A stretch of DNA of 16,860 nt. Source: an uncultured bacterium. Lineage in GTDB: Bacteria > Patescibacteriota > Minisyncoccia > Phycocordibacterales > CAIZLB01. The translations under genes and the position numbers were made by a program. The notes beneath the pieces are model-generated. The model saw nothing but the letters and a program-made list of their open reading frames with translations. It searched no databases and was not told where the DNA came from. This document shows positions 5,693 through 12,473 of the stretch, one piece after another (within the stretch, counting starts at the first letter, position 1; every line of letters starts with the position of its first letter). The stretch is taken from assembly GCA_937873535.1 (NCBI GenBank), contig CALMYA010000065.1, positions 1 to 16,860 on the forward strand, given 5' to 3'.

Positions 5693-6952
5693 ATGAGACA
5701 ATCACAACTTTTCACAAAAACCAGGCGTGAAGCTCCAAAAGATGAAACAGCCAAGAATGCTGACCTACTCATTCGCGCCGGCTATATTCAAAAAATGCAG
5801 GCAGGCGTCTACTCTTTTTTGCCGCTTGGTCTTCGTGTTATCGAAAAAATAAAAGATATTATTCGTGAAGAAATGAACGCCGTCGGCGGCCAAGAAGTTT
5901 CTCTTGCATCACTTCAAGAAAAAAAGTTGTGGGATACAACCGGCAGGTGGGACGACCGTGTTGTCGATAACTGGTTCAAAACAAAACTTGCGAACGACAC
6001 AGAGGTCGGCCTTGCTTTTACACACGAAGAGCCACTTACATATCTCATGCGTGACCATGTTCGTTCGTTTCGAGATTTACCTACGTATGTTTATCAATTT
6101 CAGACAAAATTCAGAAACGAAAAGCGTGCAAAAAGTGGTATATTGCGAGGTAGGGAGTTTTTAATGAAAGATCTTTACTCGTTTTCTAAGACAGTCGATG
6201 AACACGATGCTTTTTACGAAAAAATGAAGCAGGCTTATGTCTCTATCTTCAAAAAAGCGGGAATTGGAGACCGTACATATTTAACTTTTGCTTCAGGCGG
6301 CAGTTTTGCGCCGTTTTCTCACGAATTTCAAATGCTCACTGATGCCGGAGAAGATATTATTTATATAGACGAAGAAAAACAAATTGCCGTAAACGAAGAA
6401 GTTAATAATGCCGAGGTTCTCGCTACGCTTTCGTTCGACGCATCAAAACTCAAGCAAGCGAAGGCTGTAGAGGTGGGAAATATTTTCAGTTTGGGCACAA
6501 AATTTTCAGAGCCACTTGAGCTTTTATATCAAGATGAAACGGGAGGAAATCTGCCAGTAATAATGGGCAGCTACGGTATTGGTGTGCCTCGCCTCATGGG
6601 TGCAATTGTAGAGGCTTTATCAGACGAAAAAGGTATTGTTTGGCCTAAAAGCGTATCTCCTTTTGCTGTGCATCTTATTCTTGTAGGAAGTTCTGAAGAG
6701 GGTAAGAAGCGCGCTGAAGATGCGTACTTAAAGCTTAATGAGGCTGGCATTGAAGTTCTCTTTGATGACCGAGCCACAACTCGCGCTGGCGAAAAATTTG
6801 CCGATGCAGACCTTATAGGTATTCCTGTACAGGCTGTTGTTGGTGACAAGAATGAAACTATAGAGGTGAAAGAACGCACGGTTAGTGCTAATGGCACTGA
6901 AGCTGCAAAAAATATGAATATCGATGAACTAATTGCGTATATAAAAAGTTAA
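5693..6952 (+). CDS. proS: Prolyl-tRNA synthetase, compact form without editing domain
   Basis: A 419-residue class II synthetase that charges tRNA-Pro. The N-terminus MRQSQLFTKTRREAPKDE and the RAGYIQKMQAGVYSFLPLG block are those of bacterial-type ProRS. Motif 2 is visible as FRNEKRAKSGILRGREFLMKD, the catalytic core continues with ASGGSFAPFSHEFQ, and motif 3 is GSYGIGVPRLMG. The C-terminal anticodon-binding domain runs from about residue 325 (VHLILVGSSEEG). Between SHEFQML and VEVGNIFSLGTKFSE there are only about 50 residues where the E. coli-type enzyme has an insertion of about 180 for Ala-tRNA-Pro editing, so cis editing is absent. It is the first gene of a likely operon; the second mreB starts 6 bases after its stop. 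Confidence 0.96.
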   Translation: MRQSQLFTKTRREAPKDETAKNADLLIRAGYIQKMQAGVYSFLPLGLRVIEKIKDIIREEMNAVGGQEVSLASLQEKKLWDTTGRWDDRVVDNWFKTKLANDTEVGLAFTHEEPLTYLMRDHVRSFRDLPTYVYQFQTKFRNEKRAKSGILRGREFLMKDLYSFSKTVDEHDAFYEKMKQAYVSIFKKAGIGDRTYLTFASGGSFAPFSHEFQMLTDAGEDIIYIDEEKQIAVNEEVNNAEVLATLSFDASKLKQAKAVEVGNIFSLGTKFSEPLELLYQDETGGNLPVIMGSYGIGVPRLMGAIVEALSDEKGIVWPKSVSPFAVHLILVGSSEEGKKRAEDAYLKLNEAGIEVLFDDRATTRAGEKFADADLIGIPVQAVVGDKNETIEVKERTVSANGTEAAKNMNIDELIAYIKS

Positions 6953-6958
6953 TACACA

Positions 6959-8023
6959 ATGCTAAAAAAACTCCGAAACAAATTTCTAAAAATGACGTCG
7001 AACGATATTGGTATCGACCTTGGTACCGCCAATACTCTTGTGTATGTTTCGGGAAAGGGTGTGGTTATTAACGAGCCTTCAGTTGTTGCTGTTAACCAGA
7101 AAACTGGGCGTGTGGTGGCGGTGGGCGCACAAGCCAAGGCCATGCTAGGCCGAACACCTGGGCACATTATTGCTGTGCGGCCATTAGTAGATGGCGTAAT
7201 TTCCGACTTCGAGGTTACCGAAGAAATGCTTTCATACCTTATTAAAAAAGCCGAAGGTCTTTCTAAAAAAATGCTGGGGCCGAAAGTGGTTATTGGTGTA
7301 CCATATGGTGTTACTAACGTTGAACGCCGTGCAGTGCGCGACGCGGCAAAAAACGCCGGGGCTCGCGAAGTTCATATTATTGAAGAGCCTATGTCTGCGG
7401 CCATTGGCATAAGGCTACCGGTGCGTGAAGCAACAGGAAGCATGGTTATAGACATAGGCGGCGGTACCACCGACATTGCTGTTATTTCTTTGGGCGGAAT
7501 TGTGCGAGCAAAAAACCTAAAAATTGCCGGCGACAAATTGAACAACGACATAATTTCATATATTAGAAACGAATTTAAAATACTTATTGGCGAAAAAACA
7601 GCCGAAGAGGTAAAGATGGCAATTGCTAGTGTATTGCCGTGTAAGCCGCCGCTTGAAACAACTATTCGCGGGCGCGACCTTATAACAGGGCTTCCACGCG
7701 AAGTTATTATTACAGACTCCGACATTCGCGAGGCAATTGGTCCATCAGTCGACATTTTGCTTGAAGCAGTTAAAGAAGTTCTTGAAACCACGCCGCCAGA
7801 AATTCTTTCAGATGTAATGCGAAACGGCATTCATGTAGTTGGCGGCGGCGCCCTTATTCGCGGCCTGCCAGAAGCCCTTTCCGACTATGTCGGCATTCCT
7901 GTATTTGTTTCCGACGACCCACTTACAGCAGTGGCCCGCGGCGCAGGCATCGTTCTTGAAGAACTCCATTTATTCGAAGATATGCTAATTCAAAACGAAG
8001 ATGATCTACCTCCGGCAAGATAA
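6959..8023 (+). CDS. mreB: Rod-shape protein MreB (second copy, canonical)
   Basis: The 354-residue actin homologue has the standard motifs: GIDLGTANT (residues 18-26), the catalytic-region IEEPMSAAIG (141-150), DIGGGTTD (165-172) and VGGGALIRG (294-302). The N-terminal MLKKLRNKFLKM is amphipathic and suits membrane attachment. It polymerises on the inner face of the membrane and positions the elongasome, whose partners MreC, a MreD-like protein and PBP2 are encoded directly downstream. The last 23 bases overlap mreC, suggesting translational coupling. Compared with the copy at 1141 it keeps the consensus adenosine loop, so this is likely the main elongation MreB. Confidence 0.96.
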   Translation: MLKKLRNKFLKMTSNDIGIDLGTANTLVYVSGKGVVINEPSVVAVNQKTGRVVAVGAQAKAMLGRTPGHIIAVRPLVDGVISDFEVTEEMLSYLIKKAEGLSKKMLGPKVVIGVPYGVTNVERRAVRDAAKNAGAREVHIIEEPMSAAIGIRLPVREATGSMVIDIGGGTTDIAVISLGGIVRAKNLKIAGDKLNNDIISYIRNEFKILIGEKTAEEVKMAIASVLPCKPPLETTIRGRDLITGLPREVIITDSDIREAIGPSVDILLEAVKEVLETTPPEILSDVMRNGIHVVGGGALIRGLPEALSDYVGIPVFVSDDPLTAVARGAGIVLEELHLFEDMLIQNEDDLPPAR

Positions 8024-8726
8024 AAAGACCAAGTTCGGCGCAAAAAGCCTTCTGCGACTTGTTGGTGTCATAGTCGTTCTTTACGTCGTTTATTTTCTAT
8101 TTTCAGGAATAATCGCACAGGGAGTTTATGGTGTGCAAAAAAGTGCCGCATACATGTTCGGTTTCTATAACGACCCTGTGCGGCCAATAGCCGAAAATGC
8201 TTATGTATCGGCGCTTGAAAGCGAGAATTCAACACTTAAAGAACTCTTAGGTCGTAAGCCCGAAAATTACGATAAGGAATTGGCCGTTATTCTTTCATAC
8301 CCACCACGAACCCCGTACGACTCGCTCATTATTGATATGGGCGAAAACCACGGGCTCATTCCGGGCGACCTTGTATATGCCGAAATGAATTACCTTGTCG
8401 GTCATGTCGAAAAGGTGGGCCCTTCAACATCTGTCGTAAAATTGTTTTCTTCGCCTGGCGAAAAAATTGAAGTGCTGCTCGGTTCAAGTACTACCCCCGT
8501 TATTGCCGAAGGTAGGGGAAGCGGTAATTTTTACATAAAGGTGCCTCGCGACGTTGTAGTAGAAGAAGGCGACCCTATTATAGTGCCCAGCTTGCACTCA
8601 CTTGTTCTAGGCGCTGCCGAAAAGGTCGATGCAGGCGAAGGCGAAGCCTATGCCTACGTATATTTTAAGCTTCCTGTAAATTTTAATTCACTCCGTTATG
8701 TTGAGATCAAAAAGGCTTTACACTAA
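8001..8726 (+). CDS. mreC: Rod-shape-determining protein MreC
   Basis: A 241-residue bitopic protein with a short basic cytoplasmic start, one transmembrane helix (about 18-39), a short coiled-coil-like stretch (about 64-84, ENAYVSALESENSTLKELLG) and an extracytoplasmic beta-rich region from about 92. MreC features include the YDSLIIDMGENHGLIPGDLV segment (106-125), typical of the first barrel, and VGHVEKVGPSTSVVKL (133-148). MreC links MreB to PBP2/RodA and activates wall synthesis. The product is shorter than the 280-360 residues common elsewhere, mainly in the coiled coil. It overlaps mreB by 23 bases and the next gene by 29 bases, so the order mreB-mreC-mreD-mrdA is tightly coupled. Confidence 0.88.
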   Translation: MIYLRQDKKTKFGAKSLLRLVGVIVVLYVVYFLFSGIIAQGVYGVQKSAAYMFGFYNDPVRPIAENAYVSALESENSTLKELLGRKPENYDKELAVILSYPPRTPYDSLIIDMGENHGLIPGDLVYAEMNYLVGHVEKVGPSTSVVKLFSSPGEKIEVLLGSSTTPVIAEGRGSGNFYIKVPRDVVVEEGDPIIVPSLHSLVLGAAEKVDAGEGEAYAYVYFKLPVNFNSLRYVEIKKALH

Positions 8727-8982
8727 TATTTTGGTATTCGGTTTGCTTCTGCTCGTACCGGCTTGCCCATGGTATGTGCCTTTTATTGTGGCGTGCATAG
8801 CACTTTGGTATTTGGGCTATTATGAAATAGTACTGCTAGGCTTTCTTATTGATATTACATACGCCAGTGCTTCATTTTTCTCTGTCTCCTCGCACTTTGT
8901 GGCGCTGCCGTTTACAATTTTTGCCGCAATTTTGGTATACGCAGTTTCCTTAATTCAGCGACAAATGAGATTTCATTCATAA
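8698..8982 (+). CDS. mreD: MreD-like short membrane protein
   Basis: The 94-residue product is almost entirely hydrophobic, with about three helices (residues 9-22, 26-52 and 66-88) and a basic tail. Its place between mreC and the PBP2 gene is exactly that of mreD, a poorly conserved membrane subunit of the elongasome, but MreD normally has about 160 residues and five or six helices, so this is either a reduced form or an unrelated replacement. The identification rests on position and hydrophobicity rather than sequence motifs. It starts inside the end of mreC (29-base overlap) and the next gene begins 16 bases after its stop. Confidence 0.6.
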   Translation: MLRSKRLYTNILVFGLLLLVPACPWYVPFIVACIALWYLGYYEIVLLGFLIDITYASASFFSVSSHFVALPFTIFAAILVYAVSLIQRQMRFHS

Positions 8983-8998
8983 TTAATATGATAAAAAT

Positions 8999-10810
8999 AT
9001 GATTTTCAGAAAATCAAGAAAAATAAGGCGTTCCGCCGAAATAGCCCCAGATGAAATATTTCTCGACTCGTCTAACCTTCCCGAATTCGACAAAGACCAG
9101 TTCGAAGGCCAAATAGAAAAGCCTATTTCAAGAAAGGCTATTGCTGTGGCAGCTGTATGCTTTGCTGTAGTTGCAGTATTGTTTTTGTATAAGATTTCAA
9201 TGCTCGAAATATTTGAAGGCACGAAGTATCGAGATATTTCTGAAAATAACCGTTTGCACCACAGCTTAGTATTTGCCGAGCGCGGAGCCATAACTGACAG
9301 AAACGGCAAGCTTCTTGCCTGGAACACCATTCCTTCGGTGGCAGCTGCATCTGCCGCGGCCGCTGCATCTTCATCAGGAACTTCAACCAGCGCCTCAACC
9401 GCCGCATCAAAGGCTGCTACATCTACAAACGACAGCGCCTTTGCCCCGCGCGTTTATACCGACCTTCCCGGAATATATAATTTATTGGGTTACGTTAAAT
9501 ATCCTAAAAAAGACAAGTTCGGGTTTTACTACGATACCGAATATAAAGGAGGCGACGGAGCTGAACAATATTTCGACGCAGCACTTTCTGGTCAAAATGG
9601 TTTGAAGATAAACGAAACAGACGCCGTGGGTAAAACGCTTTCTGAAAGTACAGTGAGGCCGTCTATTAAAGGCGAAAACATTGCTCTTTCGATAGACGCC
9701 GATGCTCAAAGTGCACTGTATAAATATATGCGCGACATTTCGGCGCAGTCGGGCTTTCAGGGCGGCGCAGCAGTTATTATGGATATAAGCAGCGGGGAAG
9801 TGCTGGCCAGTGTTTCTTACCCCGAATACGATTCGAATGTAATGACCTGGGGCAAAGATGTTGAAAAAATAAATTCTTATCTTAATAATAAAAATAACCC
9901 GTTTCTCGACAGAGTTGCCTCGGGTTTGTATACGCCCGGTTCCATTATTAAGCCCTTCTTCGCTTTTGCTGCGCTAACAGAAGGTATTATTTCACCAGAA
10001 AAACAAATTGAAAGTACCGGCGAATTGAAAGTGCCTAACCCGTTCAAGCCTGGTGAGTTTTCAATCTTTAAAGACTGGCGTGTAAACGGCTGGACAGATA
10101 TGCGCCACGCCATCGCGGTTTCTTCAGACGTATATTTTTATGAAATAGGCGGCGGCGTTCCGGGGCAAAAAGGTCTCGGTGTCGACAATATCGACAAGTA
10201 CGCACGAGTATTTGGTTTTGGTGACAGTATTAAGAACAGTTTTTTTTCAGGAAAGAAGGGAATAATACCGACGCCGGAATGGAAAGAAGAAAATTTTAAA
10301 GGTGACATATGGCGCATTGGTGATACGTATAACACAGCTATTGGCCAGTACGGTTTTCAGGTTACGCCAATTCAAGTGGTGCGCGCGGTGGCCGCACTTG
10401 CTAATGGTGGCACTCTTGTTTCCCCGAGTATTCTTTCAGAAAAAACTTTAGCTGAACTAGATGGTAAAGACGGCATAGCTCGCGGCTTTAGCCGTTTAGT
10501 GCCGAATGTTGACCATGCAAAGCTAGATGTAGTGAAAGAGGGAATGCGCTTGGCCGTAACCGAAGGCACTATGACAGGCCTCAATGTTCCATATGTGAAA
10601 GTTGCAGGAAAGACAGGAACAGCGCAGGTTGGTGTTGCGAATCAGTTTATTAACTCGTGGGCGGTAGGCTTCTTTCCGTATGAAAAACCTAAGTATGCTT
10701 TTACGGTAATGATGGAGCGCGGCCCTTCAACAGCAATGTACGGTGCATCCGCAGCAATGAGGAATTGGCTAGATTGGGCGAGTATTAATAAACCGGAATA
10801 TTTGCAGTAA
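8999..10810 (+). CDS. mrdA: Penicillin-binding protein 2, elongasome transpeptidase
   Basis: A 603-residue class B PBP that crosslinks peptidoglycan during elongation. It has an N-terminal cytoplasmic segment, one transmembrane helix (about 46-64), the ERGAITDRNGKLLAWN dimerisation motif (94-109) and a transpeptidase domain with SxxK as TPGSIIKP (nucleophile Ser315, Lys318), SxD as SSD (375-377, the PBP2 form of SxN) and KTG (538-540, GKTGTAQVG). All catalytic residues are present. Just after the dimerisation motif, residues 114-144 form an Ala/Ser/Thr-rich low-complexity stretch that is not usual in the family and may be a flexible linker. The neighbouring mreB, mreC and mreD-like genes support PBP2 over the division protein FtsI. 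No rodA follows; the next gene is on the other strand. Confidence 0.93.
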   Translation: MIFRKSRKIRRSAEIAPDEIFLDSSNLPEFDKDQFEGQIEKPISRKAIAVAAVCFAVVAVLFLYKISMLEIFEGTKYRDISENNRLHHSLVFAERGAITDRNGKLLAWNTIPSVAAASAAAAASSSGTSTSASTAASKAATSTNDSAFAPRVYTDLPGIYNLLGYVKYPKKDKFGFYYDTEYKGGDGAEQYFDAALSGQNGLKINETDAVGKTLSESTVRPSIKGENIALSIDADAQSALYKYMRDISAQSGFQGGAAVIMDISSGEVLASVSYPEYDSNVMTWGKDVEKINSYLNNKNNPFLDRVASGLYTPGSIIKPFFAFAALTEGIISPEKQIESTGELKVPNPFKPGEFSIFKDWRVNGWTDMRHAIAVSSDVYFYEIGGGVPGQKGLGVDNIDKYARVFGFGDSIKNSFFSGKKGIIPTPEWKEENFKGDIWRIGDTYNTAIGQYGFQVTPIQVVRAVAALANGGTLVSPSILSEKTLAELDGKDGIARGFSRLVPNVDHAKLDVVKEGMRLAVTEGTMTGLNVPYVKVAGKTGTAQVGVANQFINSWAVGFFPYEKPKYAFTVMMERGPSTAMYGASAAMRNWLDWASINKPEYLQ

Positions 10811-10847
10811 GATTTATTGTAAAGATTTATTTTTTTGTAAAAGTTCA

Positions 10848-10876
10848 GCCGCAGGACCCGTGAGGGTGCCTGCGGC
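10848..10876. terminator. Bidirectional hairpin between mrdA and the minus-strand gene
   Basis: GCCGCAGGACCC (10848-10859) pairs with GGGT and CCTGCGGC (10864-10876) around a GTGA loop, with one bulged G: 12 bp in total. It lies 7 bases after the stop of the minus-strand gene and 37 after mrdA. The T-rich tract on the plus strand (10829-10837) precedes the hairpin, so the structure fits the minus-strand transcript slightly better, though neither strand has a clean T-run directly after it. Confidence 0.65.
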
Positions 10877-10883
10877 GTTGAGC

Positions 10884-11630
10884 TTATGCGGTCACAGTAT
10901 TGGTCTCTGTGAGCGGCATGATGGCTTCTGAGTCTTGAGGCTCGAATTCTGACTCTTCTTCTTCCTGTGCAGCTGCAATTTTTTGAAGAAGCAGCATTGT
11001 CGCTTCAGTTTGAGCGGGTTCGAAACCGAATCGACCTGAGGCCTCGATACTACGGAAGTATATATCAAGAAGGTCATGGTCTTCTGATTCCAGACATAAC
11101 TTTGCCTGGTCATCTAGCCCATTACGAACCTGTCTTTGAAATCTCTCGATGACGGCATTGTTGCTGGTAACTAGGTCGGCGTCAACGTTTTTCCAGCCAA
11201 AGACTTCAATGCACAGGTATATGTCTTTGCCGATACTTTCGGCGATCCGCTTTTGCTCATCTGGGTAAGTGGCATTGATAAGCACGGATATTAGCCCGAA
11301 AATCATGAAACAGAGAGCGATCATGGCAGCTACAGCAGCCATTTTACTCAAACTATCGAAGGCCGCGGCCTGATTGATTAGAATTGCAATTATCAGGAGC
11401 CTGACAATCCCAATCGAGATTCGTAAGCGGCAAGCTATCGGGTAGCCTATGTCTATTTTGTAGAGCGCGGTCTCGAGTTCGTCAAACCCGAAGCCTATGC
11501 TGACCGCCCACTTCTCAAAGAGGGATGTTGGGAGAAGCTCCTTCTTCAGTATTTCGTACGAATTGAGACGCTGGTTCTTCTTCATTTCTTGGGCATCCTG
11601 AAGACGCTTGAGGGTGATCGGCTTTTTCAT
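10884..11630 (-). CDS. Two-helix membrane protein of unknown function
   Basis: The 248-residue product starts with a basic, soluble segment (MKKPITLKRLQDAQEMKKNQ...), has two hydrophobic helices (about residues 71-91 and 97-120) separated by only a few residues, and a soluble C-terminal half. That half contains helical stretches and a very acidic EEEESEFEPQ cluster near residue 215. Both soluble parts are therefore likely on the same, probably cytoplasmic, side. I recognise no family or catalytic motif. It is a single gene with its own strong promoter, a leader of about 57 bases that is A/C-rich near the ATG, and a terminator hairpin. It sits between two core rightward units, and its codons favour G/C-ending forms more than those of its neighbours, which may mean later acquisition. 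Confidence 0.75.
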   Translation of the reverse strand: MKKPITLKRLQDAQEMKKNQRLNSYEILKKELLPTSLFEKWAVSIGFGFDELETALYKIDIGYPIACRLRISIGIVRLLIIAILINQAAAFDSLSKMAAVAAMIALCFMIFGLISVLINATYPDEQKRIAESIGKDIYLCIEVFGWKNVDADLVTSNNAVIERFQRQVRNGLDDQAKLCLESEDHDLLDIYFRSIEASGRFGFEPAQTEATMLLLQKIAAAQEEEESEFEPQDSEAIMPLTETNTVTA

Positions 11631-11693
11631 TTTTGGATGTGTGCTTGGTTGAGGTTTCTGTTTTCTTGTTCGGAAGCTGAATTTCTGATAAAA

Positions 11694-11721
11694 ATATTAC
11701 ATTAGATATGCTAATTGTCAA
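11694..11721 (-). promoter_or_regulatory. Promoter of the minus-strand membrane protein gene with internal dyad
   Basis: On the minus strand: TTGACA (11721 to 11716), 16 bases, TAATAT (11699 to 11694). The spacer is itself an inverted repeat, ATTAG-CATAT-CTAAT (11701-11715), a possible operator. A near-identical promoter precedes the gene at 14164-14946. Confidence 0.7.
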
Positions 11722-11781
11722 CAGCGGCAAAATTAAATAATCTGCTAAAAATAAGCCTAAGAATAAGGGTAAAATGCACGT

Positions 11782-11810
11782 TTGACACGCTGAATGTCAA
11801 TAGGTATACT
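11782..11810 (+). promoter_or_regulatory. Promoter of greA with inverted repeat
   Basis: A consensus TTGACA (11782-11787), exactly 17 bases and TATACT (11805-11810). The -35 hexamer is the left half of an inverted repeat TTGACA-N7-TGTCAA (11782-11800), so a dimeric regulator could bind over it. Transcription would start near 11817, 28 bases before the ATG. Confidence 0.8.
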
Positions 11811-11844
11811 GTGGCCTTACTAATGCGCTAACTTATCGAACGAT

Positions 11845-12375
11845 ATGGCAAAATCGCAATCTGACTCACAAACAACATCAGAACCGTCGGCGCACGTATC
11901 TCATGCGTCGCATCCTAATAAAGAATATCTTTCAAAAGAAAAATTTGATTCTCTTGTTACTGAATTAGAAAATTTGAAATCAAAAAAGCGAAAAGAAATT
12001 GCTGAAGAACTTGAATTTGCAAAATCACTTGGCGACCTTTCCGAAAATGCCGAATATCACGAAGCTCGCGAAGCGCAGGCAGCACTTGAAGACCGCATTT
12101 CTCAGCTCGAATCAATTCTTTCTAATGCAGAAATAGTGGCAACTCATCACAGCAGCATTGTCGAAGTAGGTTCAGTCGTTCATGTACAAAAACAGAGCGA
12201 CAAAATAAAGCGTTCATATTCTATCGTAGGTTCCGAAGAAACCGACATGGCATCAGGTAAAATTTCCTTTAAATCTCCTTTGGGCAGGGCGCTTCTTGGT
12301 AAAAAGAAAGGTGAAGCGTTCAGTTTTAAAACTCCGGCAGGCGAGGTTGAATATGTTGTGGTTTCTATCGAGTAA
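11845..12375 (+). CDS. greA: Transcript cleavage factor GreA
   Basis: The 176-residue product rescues backtracked RNA polymerase by stimulating cleavage of the RNA 3' end. The N-terminal antiparallel coiled coil spans about residues 29-97 and carries the acidic tip GDLSENAEYHEAREAQ (Asp64 and Glu67 match the catalytic pair). The C-terminal FKBP-like domain holds YSIVGSEETDMASGKISFKSPLGRALLGKKKGE. A Ser/His-rich extension of about 25 residues (MAKSQSDSQTTSEPSAHVSHASH) precedes the usual YLSKEKFDSL start. It contains no other start codon, and the promoter position agrees with 11845. A consensus promoter suggests strong expression. lysS downstream has its own -10 element. Confidence 0.95.
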   Translation: MAKSQSDSQTTSEPSAHVSHASHPNKEYLSKEKFDSLVTELENLKSKKRKEIAEELEFAKSLGDLSENAEYHEAREAQAALEDRISQLESILSNAEIVATHHSSIVEVGSVVHVQKQSDKIKRSYSIVGSEETDMASGKISFKSPLGRALLGKKKGEAFSFKTPAGEVEYVVVSIE

Positions 12376-12423
12376 GTCGTGCAAATCGAATAAGGCGAGC
12401 TGCAGAATCTCTTATGCGCTCTG

Positions 12424-12432
12424 TGCTAGAAT
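12424..12432 (+). promoter_or_regulatory. Extended -10 promoter of lysS
   Basis: TGCTAGAAT fits the extended -10 form TGnTAGAAT. No good -35 hexamer is present. The predicted leader is about 35 bases and lacks a Shine-Dalgarno sequence before the ATG at 12474. Confidence 0.6.
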
Positions 12433-12473
12433 AGGTTAAAGTTTACACGTTTTAAAAAGACGAAAGCATTATT

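Noticed and set aside
7372..7830. 152-codon minus-strand frame inside mreB
   Set aside because: It is the antisense of a well-supported MreB coding sequence and its Ser/Ile-rich translation resembles no protein.
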